64,000 bases of DNA from positions 1,736,001-1,800,000 of the forward strand of contig CM037837.1 of NCBI GenBank assembly GCA_021234535.1, read 5' to 3'. Origin of the DNA: Stichopus chloronotus (taxonomy: Eukaryota; Echinodermata; Holothuroidea; Aspidochirotida; Stichopodidae). Made by a program: the position numbers and the translations under genes. The notes below the pieces were generated by a model, which saw only the letters and a list, made by a program, of their open reading frames with translations, made no database searches and was not told the DNA's origin. This document shows, one piece after another, positions 49,265 through 61,512 of this stretch (position 1 is its first letter; each line of letters begins with the position of its first letter).

Positions 49265-51899
49265 CCCCAACAACATCTAATGCCGGTGGGCTCCGGTAAA
49301 TCGGTACATTGCACAGTAATGGGACCACTGGTGGGTTAACGTGCAGTAGCATAACTAGAATTAGGCTGTATCATCAAGCTTGCAAAGTAGTGTAACTACT
49401 CAGTCAACTGCTAGTGTCACAAGCTTTTAATTGCCCCACTAACTTTTTGTTGTTGTTTTTTTTATTTTTTCTTCATATGTTCTATATCATTTGTATGTTA
49501 AAATTTTGGGCAACACAATTCTTTTACGACGTCAAAGTAAAATGCTGTTATTTGCTAAGTACCATTACTGCCGACCTTGACCTGCAGTGATAATTGTGAG
49601 GTTATCCTGTTTCGCCTTGGCAGTAAGATCACAGTTTCGTATGCTTAGCCTAGCTTTGGCCTAACGTTAGGTTTAACTTTCACAACAGTGAATAGGCCTA
49701 ATACTGATATTTCATTCTGAGAGTAGGCCTAGGTCCTACAACTCCTTATGCCGAGGCTACTTATCGCTAAAATGGAACAATTCTGCAGCATAAGGTCTTT
49801 TCACTTGCAAAGTTACACCCTGTTCTTTTGGTTCATTCAGACTTACCAGTTGGTTGTATTTGTAACCTCACTTGTTTTATCTCGTTCACGAACAAGTGTC
49901 ACACTCACAGAATTGAAGGAGGCAGAGCCGGTGTTATGTCAATACGAGAGTGCTACCGTTCCAATCGAATGTAGTAAAAGCCTTTTGAGGACGGTAATTT
50001 AATGCACAAATAAAAATGACAGCAAAACTGCCGTTACTCTTCTTCGTAACAAACAAAAAATGGATTAATTTCACAGAACAGTGGAATCCTCCAGTGGAAG
50101 GAATCGCTTGCGACAGTGATGTCTGATAGAATAGTGTCGATGTATTTCCTAACAAGTGGTCACGGTTACGACAGAAGCTGATAAGTTGATTATTGACATT
50201 TGTTTACCTTCTGGAACGAGTAAAGAGATATGTATTGCGGAGCTAGAAAACCCATACCTAAGTAACAGTACGAATACTTAAAAAATTCGATCGACTTGTT
50301 TCAAGTCGTAATATGGCAGGCGGTTGTGTCAAACTTTCTAGTAGCTCTACACTACACAGGCTAACTGAGTGAGAATGAATAGCGGCTGCAGTGTGGGAGG
50401 GGTCTATAGGGATTGGTGTGACACTCTCCTAAGTATACCCTCTGCTGTGGATTTCTTCTTTGTTTCAAATAGAATATGATGGGGAAATGGAGATGGCAAA
50501 TTGTGAAATCTAGTAATTTTTAGCAAAATTTGGCAATGATGAATTTCCAGACATTTTCGGTAGAATTTCGTGTGTCGGCACTCTGGCGATTTGCTCTTCA
50601 TGTCGGTCTGCAGGCATGTGGTGCTAGCTACAGCCTGGCAGTTGACCGTGGAAATGTACCTAAATCGTGTGTGAGCGTATTTTTAAGTTAAGTAATATTT
50701 CGTGTAGGTCTATGTACCATCCCGGCAAATACAGACATGACTATAGACAGAAAAAAAAAAAAAAAAACATTTCACTGAAGTGAACTCATCTTCAAGGAGG
50801 AACTTGAGACGTTTCTTGAATATCACTAAATTCTTCAAACCTGTCAAGGTTCTTTCACATACTACTAATAAAATGGCTAAACTAATACTGGCTGCCCATG
50901 TGTCACATAAACATGAACATTACTGAGTGATTAATTAACGATTTAATAGGTTTCAAGTCAAAACTTTGTGGCTATAGGCACCTTTTCAAACTGAGTACTG
51001 GTCACAGCCATTATAAGCCAGTTTCGACAGTTTTCATGGCATAACTATTGGGTAAGAAACTTGAGTAATTATAGCCCACATGCTAAATATAAGCATTGCC
51101 AAGTTGTACCCTTCGAAGTCCTCAGAACTATTGAACTCAATGTCAGCCTTAAAGGCAAAGAGAATAGGATGACGAGACAAAAATAACTTGGCTGTCTAGC
51201 AGCCTAGAGTCGTACTTGCAACGTATTGCTCAAGGGGGTAATATCATCTGGCAGATTATAAATGTCATAATTTGTGACACTTATCATTCAACAGATCGTT
51301 CATCACTTGTCCACTGAGATCAAAACCTCAGACCGTCAAACTTATCGAAGCTAAGTGTAACATTAAAAGCCGTGAGTTGCTCCAAATTATAGTACAGCAA
51401 ACTATAACAAGCAAACAAACGCCGGAACTGACACTGATTCTAAACACCATCAACTACTTGAGGCATGTGTTGCGTACCTTGTCTTCAACTCTACAAGAAA
51501 TAAGGATCCCTCAGATCATTTTTCAACTTTAACGTCACCCAAATCCACTGAACAGTCTCTCTCACAGAATCAGTCTTTCTCAGAGGTACACCATACCCAT
51601 CACCTTGGACGATGGTGGTTATAACATTTGCAACACAACAATAGAATTAAAAGAAAACACTAAAAAAAAATCAGACTAACGCGACATCGTCTGAGGCATG
51701 AATTTACTCAGTGTTCCGAAAAAAAAAAGTATCTTCATATTTCAAAGTGAGTTGTGATTTGTGAACTTAACCTCTACCGGGTATTATCAAGTGATCGGTA
51801 AATTGATGTCACCTCGGAGGTGGACTTATTCCTCTCAGCTTATTATAAGCATTCTCGATTTATTCAATCATAATCGTCTTGATTTAAGCCCATTTGCGA
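49265..51899. other. non-coding; palindromic CCTAACGTTAGG and TAGGCCTA words
   Basis: The 12-bp palindrome CCTAACGTTAGG lies at 49660-49671, with TAGGCCTA-type words just after. A17 run at 50751-50767. Opposing frames at 49748-50155 have no domain. TACTGTA words become scarce here. Confidence 0.45.
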
Positions 51900-52240
51900 A
51901 CGAAAAATTCAATCTTTGAGGTGCCTACACGAACAGAATATTCATCATTACGAAAGTCGCGTTCAGTGCACGCCAATAGCAACTTGACTGGTCAAGCCAG
52001 AAACAAATTCTGTTCATCCCTTTCCTCTTTCCTTATTTCCATGCTCTTCAACGTCTTCCAGTGGTGAGATCCATCTAATTCAACCCGACTGTAAACCAAT
52101 CGCAGACAATTACCCACTCCACCACCCGGCTTCCCCTCGATGCTCCTTTGATCCGTCCGGCTGCTATTACGTGATAAGAGAGCATTCATCATTCTGTCAG
52201 TAAAGTACTGAAACTGTATTCTGCCGTATAGGTATCAATA
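51900..52240. promoter_or_regulatory. CCAAT-bearing GC-richer patch, possible promoter
   Basis: Less AT-rich and more CpG-bearing than its neighbours (GAAAGTCGCG, CACCCGGCTT, GATCCGTCCGGC). Two CCAAT boxes on + lie near 51974 and 52096. A 66-codon - strand frame (51992-52192) covers it without a recognised domain. No TATA box or downstream gene supports a start site, so this is only a suggestion. Confidence 0.15.
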
Positions 52241-53699
52241 GGCCAAAGACATTAATTCCTTTTTTTTTTAAATACTAGTCTGCCAGTTAATGTTTTCATA
52301 GAGATACAAAGAAACTAGTTTTAAGGGGGGGGGGGTGTTTCCATTCAGTTTATATAGGCCTACTGTACATGGAAACCCAAATGAATACACTGCAAATAAT
52401 GGAATAAAATCCATGGCTAAAACCAACACATCTGTATGTGTTTTACCTGCCTTGGATTGTACAATATCACTGAATATAAACTTGAACGTAGGCCGAAATG
52501 AGTTAGTGGGATGTTGCATATGCGCGTTAGGCCTAACCGCATTTACAAAATCACTCTCTGTACTGAACATGGACAAAAATGTAGAGTGAACACACTAAGA
52601 GCATTCTATAAAATATATCAAATCTATGTTGACTGCCTTTCCGCTTTACATGGCTCTGTTTTGCAAATTCAAATAGCGCCGCGGCTTCTTATCCGATTAC
52701 TTCTTGAGGGAGGAAACGTGACTTACTGCATGGTAACGGAAGGCCATCACCAGATAATCTCCACGTACAAATTTAGAAGTGGCAACGGAACGGCTACATT
52801 TATGCAAATGCACCGAACAGAACGGAGTTTTCTGGTCCAATAACCTCCTCAGGTCTATTCGTCTAAGTTATCCATTGTTTGATTAGACTTAATTTGTTTA
52901 TTCACTTTTTTGTCACATTATGTACATACATAGTTTTGGTAAAGTGAGTTTTGTCACGTTGAATAGTCGACACCACTTGCAGTTGATTTCTTCATTATTC
53001 AGAGGGCAAATGCATCGAGTACTCATTTCAAAGAATTTCAGTATGTGCAAATACACCAGTGAGGCGTAAGAGAGATTGTATTCTTGCAGAAGAGGCAATG
53101 CTTCACGTATTTTTATTTTACGCAATCTTGCATTGATCAAATACCGGTATATGTGCATCTATGCAACCGTCGCGATATAAAAAAGACCTATTTTGCCAGA
53201 TGCAATGAACACTCTGGTCTCAGACTACACAAGCAGGCACGTAGCGAAAGGGGTGGTCACGGGGCACGTGCCTCAACCAAAAAAAATATATGTTTTCTTT
53301 AATAAATGGTCCTGCTTTTGTGGAAATACAGAAAGAAAAGATGGAAATTTCGACACTTTTGCATCTAGAATACTTGGAAAAGAAAAAAATTAAAGGGGAG
53401 GGGGACACCGACTCCCCTTAAACCCTCACCCAGACCGACAAAACTCCATTATTGATATGTCCCCTACCCCCCTCCCAAAAAAAAAATCATGGAGGTACAG
53501 TGCTGTGCATAAGACTGGGACAGGGGAGACTACATTGCACGGTTACCTTGAATTCTTGGCTGCTATTCTAATTACAGTCAAGTCATTTTCAAACTAAGGT
53601 ACTTAGATGTTAATACAAAGGATAGTATTAAAAATATCTAAATCTTAAAAGAGATATATGCTTGAAAGAAGGGTTTGTATGTCCTTTTGAGGAGACGCT
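52241..53699. other. non-coding; G11 run and a 12-bp palindrome
   Basis: G11 run at 52325-52335, perfect palindrome GTTAGGCCTAAC at 52526-52537, and a CACGTAGCGAAAGGGGTGG / GGGGCACGTGCC block at 53236-53275 that recalls transposon termini common in marine invertebrates. Frames of 102-110 codons at 52268-52843 have no recognised domain. Confidence 0.4.
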
Positions 53700-55366
53700 A
53701 GATGCACTCGATTTGCATTAGGGGGTACTGTGTTAACTTATTGTAACGATAAATCCGGAGAAGTAATTCACCATGTAACTTTTAATGTGACTTCTTACAG
53801 AAAAGACTATAAGGCTACTTTGGGACTAGCATTGACATTTTCATTACGTTACGTTTTCTTCTTTTGTTTTACATTAGAAGGCACTTTTGGTAATAAATCG
53901 TCACGCTATTTGAATACAATCACTCCTATGCAATTATACGCATCTATATAAATTACAGCTACTTGTTGTGTATACCCCCCCCCCCCCCACCCTCCCTTGA
54001 CCTATTGCAGTACTGGTTTCATTGTGAGAACCTTCAGTGTTCTGTTCTGCGCATCTTCTGCAGATGTGCACATTCTGCCAGAACTGCAGAGACTTCAATC
54101 GCATGAGCAAAGTCTGGAGTAAATGAAGGAGTATTAAATGTGAATTCCTGTGAAATGAAGAATGTAGCTTATGTGGTAAATGATACCAATATACATAGTG
54201 GGGGGGGGAGGGAGATTATGTAATTCATTCACATGTTGTTACCAAGTAAAATTTTCATTGATACCTATAGACCTATAAGTACTGTACTTCTTAAAATGCG
54301 ATTTTCTAATAACGTTACCGTTGAAACAAAAAACTTTCAATTCACGCATGCTTACACTGTTTTCCTGCCCGTAGTTTGTTTTCCCAACGTGGAGTGTAAG
54401 TTCGTTTTGACTCAAACCAAATTTTCAAATGATTCATAGTTTCGATCGCCATTTCAATTGACCTGTCACAGTCTTTGTTGGCTAGGGAAAAGGTTAGTAT
54501 AGACGACTTGATTATTACTATAGGAGCAGCATTCTGAAAATTATTGATATGAATAGGAAATAGTGGGGACGCTAATGCAGAACCCTGCGCTAACCCCCCG
54601 TCGGTGACGCCTGTATATTGTAAATGGATATTATTAACAAATGTGAATTGTTTTTGCTACATAAATAACTTAGGGGGAAATAAGGCGTTTGTTTTACAGG
54701 AGAAAATCATAATTTTAAAGCCAATATTTATGGACACAGATTGATAGTTTATTCAAAATAAGAAAGGACACTGGCCTTCCTTTCAATAATGATAAGTTTC
54801 TTATAGACAGAAGTTCAGTTATTTGCTCAAGAATAATTTGTTCACCCAACCTGTTAAAAATCAAGACAATGCATTTTTCATAACTCATCTCATGCATAAT
54901 GGTTCGAGGATATGAATTTTTCTAGGTGGTTATTTTCCTAAATGGTTTAGCAATGGCTGAAGCTATTTTCTTTGTGTGCCATGCTGGTGCATTGTAAACG
55001 CCACATTTTCCTTTCAGTAACTTGAAGTGATATCGTAGGCCTCGTCCCGAATACCACAGTGCAACCTCTTTTTTTATGGTGTAACATGGTCAACTGTATC
55101 GAAAGCTATTTAAGTCTTAATAAAATTCTTGTAGATTTTTCACCGTTATCTTAATGGGAGCAAATGTTGTCTATAACTTAACTAGCATAACTCGTAAAGT
55201 GACCCTCCCATATGATATCATGTTTGTTACGAAACGACCTCATACTTTTTTCACCATCCCTTTCAAAGATTATACTCATGCAAGGTCGCAAACTAATAAG
55301 TCGACAATTTTGGAGCAATGAGTGGTCGCTCTTTTTTAATAACGGTGTAACATTTTGCAAAAGCAT
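53700..55366 (-). pseudogene. decayed CR1/Jockey-like LINE reverse transcriptase
   Basis: Reading the - strand from 55366 downward, the conserved RT landmarks occur in the correct order across several frames. They are VTPLLKKSDHSLLQNCRLIS (family: VTPLFKKGD...NYRPIS); AFDTVDH at 55085-55105 (SKAFDTVDH); LWYSGRGLRYHFKLL (HYGIRG..L.WF.SYL); GVTDGGLAQGSALASPLF at 54558-54611 (GVPQGSILGPLLF); then a DCDRSIEMAIETMN helix. Next come a FNGN...GINENFTW segment, IGIIYHISYILHFTGIHI at 54137-54190, and a weaker DDLLPKVPSNV near 53860. Frameshifts, stops and loss of the catalytic YADD/FADD box prove it inactive. About 300 extra bases separate the second and third RT blocks. Endonuclease and ORF1 are not seen above 55366. 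Confidence 0.85.
54640..54950. other. extra sequence inside the LINE RT
   Basis: Intact relatives have only about 25 residues between the YGIRG..L and GVPQGS blocks; here about 300 bp intervene. The segment has a 60-codon - strand frame (54715-54897) with no recognised domain. It is either a nested insertion or unaligned LINE sequence. No inverted termini or target duplication were identified. Confidence 0.4.
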
Positions 55367-57900
55367 TACGTCTTGCTAAATCGGCTTGCCTGTTTCGGTG
55401 GCATACCAACGTTCATAATTCCAACACAGCGCCATCTAAAAGTTAACGTCGCACTGCAACTTTGACGCGAGATGTAGCTTTGTCAAGGCTTTTCTGCCAT
55501 TTGCTTTCCCTCCTTATTCATTTCGATTTGAAAAGTACGTGTTTACTGTATCCTTACCTACAACTGTATCATTTTTAGTGAGTCAAGGCCACTGCAATTC
55601 TGTGGCATTATGCATCAGCGTAGCGTATACCGGGGGAGTATGACAGCAGAGGTAACAGCCTAGAGGGAGGTGAAAGAAACTTCCGCCAGAAAGGCTCGAC
55701 AGAGCCTACGCGGGATGCAGAGATATTCGAATCATTTGTTACCGCAACATTTTTTTTGCCCAGATACCGTCATACACTACGCAAAAAAAAAAAGAAAATT
55801 GATGAGATGAGTACCGAGGTATATAGGTTTCAAACTTTGGGAATAGACCCTAGCCAACCCATACACCAACCTCATCCCTCAAGTTCCCTCTTCACATCTC
55901 TGACCCCATTGTAACAAAGTTACGATGATGTTTAGGATCCCTATAATTTGAGTTTGAGGAGACGCCGGTTGACACTCGTTGCTGTCTTTAACAAGACAAT
56001 TCAGTTACATTTCTTTATAGATATTAAAAGTGTTCTGGTAAGAGTGGGTGTAAATAGCCCCCCCCCCCCCCCCCTCTTCTCCAAACGAATACTAGGGACT
56101 GTACGCGACGACATGGTTTCTAAACGCCAAGAGCAAACATGAGCAACGATTCTGTGAAACTGATATAAGACTTCAGCACAACATTTGCAATAAGGACAAG
56201 CTTGGACCGGAAGGGGAAGTGGGGGAGGGGGAGGGGAGGGGACAAGTAAAGTATTGATGGCCTTTGTGTGACATATTATGAAATAGTATTACCAGCCCAT
56301 CCGTCACCTCTCTGTATATGCGGTGAGTGTACCTCACAAAGAGAAGTGATATATACTTATTATTTCAACATGACATTTAAAACAAGAAATAAGGTATCTT
56401 CCCTGATATCGTCTTAAAATCATGCGACATTTTCTTTATTTAACCATAGATCCCCTCTACCACTCTACCGAAGTAAAAAAAAAGTATGATTTTCTTTGTG
56501 TCAGTGGACTAATAATGAACAAAGGGTTTGTGAGAAAGCCGTTACATATTTTTTTTATGCAGCTCTCTTCCAAATGCGTCACATAACAGGAACTCGACGA
56601 AAATGTGTGGTTGGATGGTACCAGACCCCTGCTCCCCCTCCCCCTCTTCCCCATCTGCGATCATATTCAGAGCCCTGGGTAATAGCATACTTACAAATTT
56701 TGGTATTTCATTCAGTCTCTCAACACATCAACTGGCAAAACTTATGCTCCCGTCCACGCATTTAAACAAGACTTAGTTCTCCCTGCTCTTAGATTAACTC
56801 TACCCAGCCTACCTCTGCCTCCTTCTCCATTACCTTCTCTTCTGATCTGCAAGTCTGGTTACGGACTTGAATCACAAGCAAGCATAAAGCTAGAAATCTG
56901 AATTTGCATGGCAAATTCGACATAGCCTGGATCCGCGTTACATAAAAAAAAACTTAAAGTTGGATAAATCGCCCTAATGATGCTTATCGATAATTCTTAT
57001 CATAGTCCAGGAAACCACATAGTCAACCTACTATCCACTTTAGGTAGAGATGTCAAACATGAAAGCGGACAGTGATAAAAAAAAAAACTTCCAAAAAACA
57101 TCAAGTGATAAAGTATGTGAAAGAAAACAATATTCTTACCCTACCTCCGCTGTTTTGAGGAAAGAGATTGAACGGTTATGATATGGCGATTTTGAAACCA
57201 CTCAGGAATTCGCCAAATGCTTCATTGTTATTACCTGTTATATGACTTAATGTCAAGTTTGTTTGCACTGTATCAATTAGTACTTGACCTACTTATGGCT
57301 ATTATTGACCTTTCGACATGATTATAACCGCAAACCAATCAAATTAAAAGTCACATGAACAGTCAAATGTTACGATTAGATGTTCAAGACCAAGCCTCTA
57401 ATTAACTAAAGACAAGAGAATTTGCATAAAAGTGTGATCAGCAAGTGATTATTATATCAATATAGACAAGTATATCTACAGGGACATATTTTGTTTGACT
57501 TAAGCCTGTGGATAACATAAACAATTCTTACCTACCTTTCTCAAGTACCGTATGTAGGTCTAAGAAAAAAAAGGTCCATTCCTGCAAAGGTGGGACGAGT
57601 GCAATACAACTTTATGACGTAACCCACTATGGCGTACTGGCTTAACCCCTATTTGTTTTCTGCACTATAGGCTAGAATTAGCAATTGACCAGGTAATATT
57701 GTTCTTTTTATGATGGGCCTACTCTACATTGACAGTGAATCAAACAACTTGACACAAGGGTTTAGGGTAATGCCTGCATATGTTAAAACCTTCCCAAGGA
57801 AATTGCCATCACAGTAATACCCAGTTTTTCAAGACCGTTGTATGTTTAGGCATTACTGGGTGTACATTTTGAAAATTATGATATTACAAAAGAGTAAAGT
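55367..57900. other. non-coding; C17 run
   Basis: C17 run at 56058-56074 and a GGGGA-rich stretch at 56210-56245. A weak 11-bp inverted pair GCGTAGCGTAT (55618-55628) / ATACACTACGC (55772-55782), one mismatch, might bound a small element. Nothing coding. Confidence 0.45.
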
Positions 57901-58375
57901 TTGAAAATGGAAGAGGTGGATGGTTGACCTCCTTCTCCCTTAACAATAGGCAGTCATTATATCACTCTCCCCTCATACATGGTATGTCAGTTATTTCTCT
58001 TTCCAGTTTGAATTTCCAGTTTGAATGGCAATTGACATTCATGAAAATTTCATTGGGAAAAATTCTGAGTCCACTAACGGCATATACTAACCGCTATCCT
58101 AGCTCTTTCATAGGCCTCAGCCATTTCACGATCCCCCTACTTTTAGATGATTGGGTAATTTACTTTTATACTTTACGTTTGTGGTGGCTTGGACTTTATT
58201 TTGCTGTTGATGTTTTCTCAACTTTCACTTTCTCTTTTCTTCTTTTTTTTATCTTTTTAAGTGTAATTTGGTCTCTTTTTTGCCCTGGTTCTGTACTTTA
58301 ATGTCTTATTGTTTTACCACAGATTTTAATTTCCCCTGTAGATTTAATAAAGTTGTCTTCTCTTAACGTCTGTGA
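57901..58375 (+). other. possible LINE 3' end with poly(A)-like signal
   Basis: A 125-codon + frame (57924-58301) becomes a pyrimidine-driven hydrophobic tail and is followed by CCCCTGTAGATTTAATAAAG, TTGTCTTCTCTT. That ending resembles the 3' tails of several invertebrate LINEs (recalled, not checked). The protein frame shows no domain, so it is not offered as a gene. Confidence 0.25.
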
Positions 58376-58590
58376 AAGTTAAGCTCACTTTGGGGTAGGC
58401 GTTCTCATGTGTTTTTGCAAGAATGGAGCTTTTGGAGAAAAATCTGTCGATAAGACATTGTATTTAGCTCGTAATTTTATATCTCAATGTCGTCATAAAC
58501 ATATATACACCGATAGTTTACAAAAGAATAATAAAAATAGTAAATAATGTACGTTCTTTGGGACGATACCATATAAGAAAGAGAATTTTT

Positions 58591-58618
58591 TTCTCTCTCT
58601 CACTCACTCTCTCTCTTT
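58591..58618. repeat. CT/CACT microsatellite
   Basis: (TC)n interrupted by CACTCACT within TTCTCTCTCTCACTCACTCT. Confidence 0.9.
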
Positions 58619-61041
58619 CAAATGTCATTGATATATAATGCGGACTAGACAGGGTTACAAATGACGCTGGTCACGAGGACATAATGTGTGCCCACTTGAT
58701 CAGTAGGGCCAATAGTAACGTTCATCTAGTCATGTCCTACTAATATAGGGATTGATCAGCGCTCTATCACTCCAGGCATGAATCCTTTTCAGTAGGTTAC
58801 CTCACCAAACTGAGAATATTATTATTATTTTTTTTTTTGTAATCTTTGCATAAAATTCATAAACAATCTTCCCCTGTTTGAAATTTCGAGCAATTTCACT
58901 GAATCCGAATCTTGATTTTTGGCTTAATTGCTGATACCTAATACTTGTCTTGGTACTTCACGCTACAAAAAAAAAAGAAATGAAGAGGAGAAAGTGACTA
59001 CTAACAGCCACAAGATCCGATGATGGTGGAAGCAAGTCTCTTGAAAATTTTCCCGTAAACAATTTTTTTTTAAATAAAAAAACAGAGTTCATTTTCACTG
59101 CAGACACCTCACCCCTCCACTAATTTCTTGTTCATAACTCAATATATTGCTGTTTTAACAAAGCTTTCTAGTTGCCTCAAGATTAAACCAAATGCTCTAC
59201 AACCTTTAGAGGAAAATAGGAATATTATACCGGTATTTATCTAAATTGAATTTAGAATACACCAACATGGCATACAAAGATAAATAGTAGCTTTAATCAT
59301 TGTTAGACCACTCAGGTTCATCAATAAATATCTACCAAAGCTTCATCTCCTCAAAACAACATGCATGTGTTGAGTAACGGAAGTTGCATCATTTACATTT
59401 TTCAAAATTTGGTTGAATAAATTATTGTTGAGCAACAAATAATTGAATTTCCATCAGTTGGAAACTTATTTCCAGAAAAGAAGGCTACTCTTCTTCGTTC
59501 TTTTAAATGATCTGTCATTCCATATCGACAAACATTGGTTTTAATAATATGATTGTGTTCTGTAAAACGAACGCCTTATTGAATTCCCTTTCAATTTCTG
59601 CTGCAACAAAATCTTTCTTTTGTTCTTTGAAACTACAATGCGCATTTAACCTTGAAATTTGACACGAGTGAAGAATGAATTGGGTGTCTTACAGAGTGGT
59701 CTTGAAGTCTCGTGCAAATGAAGTCCATCAGTAATGTTTCTGTTTATTCCGTTGAGATTATGAAAAATAAATATACAAAGAGTCAGTCAATTAGTCTGTT
59801 GTGACAAGACACATTAACGCATAATGCAATTTAAAAACTCTGCGATGTCAGGACATGACACGATACTGAGATATGTTTTTCACCAAGAACGAGAGAAAGC
59901 AAACGCTCTTTTTTATGGCATTATTTCCTCATCTTTTTCCTCGCTTAATGCCTGTGCAAGTGTGTCCCCCATTAATACGGGACTATTCATGTTCGGCGCA
60001 GTGGTAACACATTGATAAACAGGGTAAATATGATCCTAATTGGTCTGATCAGAGTGACGTCATATTTCAACCCTTTTTATTATCGAGGCATCTTAATCCA
60101 GAGGGAGAGAAGATGGATACTGTATATTTACTTGACATAAAGTAACAGGACAGGGGAAAGGAGGAACTTCCCATGTTGAGCAATCTACAATTTTTAGGGC
60201 TAATTGTGACTCTTTCCGGCAGATGATTTGAATTATAGAAATGCCAACTATACCGATCTACTTTGGATAGAGGATAACTCATACTTACTCTTTACAGGTG
60301 AAAGCATCATTTTAAAGTAACTGTGACAATTAACTATCCTCCTACACATTATTCATCAAGGAGATTGAAATTTAGACATTTTATTTTTATTTTCTTGGGC
60401 GAAATTTAGTCACTGTGCCCCCCCCCCCTCCACCACCCAGCGAAAGTGCCCCTGTACGCGTATGGGTAAGTCTTCTATGCGCTATATCATAAAGAGAGTT
60501 TTCACGTTGGAATACTTCCGAGGAGAGGTCTGTGATCTAGAATCGGCCTATCTACAGCCCGTTAGACGGAAATTTGATCTTCGTTCGACTGACCAATAAT
60601 ACCGTGAAGTGACACATTATTTAGACTCAACTTCTCCAAATTGTGGAGAGGTGGTGTGGTTATAATAAGGAAGAAAGCAAAAACAAAAGAAAGAAAAATG
60701 ACACAAAATTCTTCTTTTTAACAGTTGAAAATGCAACCCCCGGAGTGACTGCACAAAATATGAGCATGGTAAAAACGACACTCTTCTATATATGCAATTT
60801 GTGATTACGTCTATATTCGCTTTCCTTAGTGAACCTTAAATGGCTCAACATTTTAACCAAATTGAATTTGACAATTTTCATGGAGAGTCTGTTTATTAGC
60901 TTGGTTTTATTCAATATCTGAGGTCCCGTATCAACAGAAAATCACACAGAATAAAATAGGTAAGCATTTAGTTTTCCTTCACAACAGCTGTATATAGAAA
61001 CTGGTGTAGAACACATTTGAAGATGTTCTGTGAATCTACTT
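58619..61041. other. non-coding; one CRE palindrome and C10 run
   Basis: TGACGTCA at 60055-60062. C10 run at 60418-60427 followed by CACCACCCAGCGAAAGTGCC, a possible transposon-terminus fragment. Short frames only. Confidence 0.45.
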
Positions 61042-61512
61042 TAAGGGGGCACACCTCCAGTAGCTGTTCCATTGACTTACACACTAACTTACTTCTGTTT
61101 CCTACCCCCCCCCCCCATAGCCTTGTCAAAGTTCACAACCCCCATAAGCTACCCCTCACATGAAAGCAAATAAGTTGGCCTATTATGGCACAACAAATTT
61201 ACCATAGCATGAGATTTTGAGATACAAGGGAAGAAATTTAGAGGGTGTACACCTGCTCATACTAATCCGCAAAGTGACGGAAATTAACCCTTTTCACACC
61301 AATTATTTAAACAGCCTAAATCACCTCCGATCCATCTAAATTTGCCGTCACTGCGGCATTGACATCTCCCCTTTCATATCCATAAAAATCTGCCACAACT
61401 GATCATCTTAACATGAGTAATTTACACCTAGAATGGACCTAAAATTGACTGTGTACTCTCGGTACTACTCTTCTCGGGAAGGCCGTACCTCTAATAGAGG
61501 TGTGCCCCCTTA
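61042..61512. mobile_element. MITE with TA target duplication
   Basis: The ends AGGGGGCACACCTCCA (61044-61059) and TAGAGGTGTGCCCCCT (61495-61510) are inverted copies with one mismatch in 16. Each is flanked by TA (61042-61043 and 61511-61512), the Tc1/mariner-type target. The 467-bp body has no transposase frame and holds a C12 run at 61105-61116. The short termini and TA duplication argue for a non-autonomous Tc1/mariner-superfamily member; PIF/Harbinger is less likely because a three-base duplication does not fit. Confidence 0.75.

Noticed and set aside
53236..53275. GGCACGTAGC..GGGGCACGTGCC block as a transposon end
   Set aside because: Resembles termini seen in marine invertebrate repeats, but no inverted partner or target duplication was found nearby.
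55618..55782. 165-bp MITE with GCGTAGCGTAT ends
   Set aside because: Only 11 bp of inverted similarity with a mismatch and no target duplication; kept as a remark in the region entry.
57924..58301. 125-codon + frame as a membrane protein
   Set aside because: The hydrophobic C-terminal part is encoded by a T/C-rich tract and is followed by a LINE-like tail; no start context or domain.
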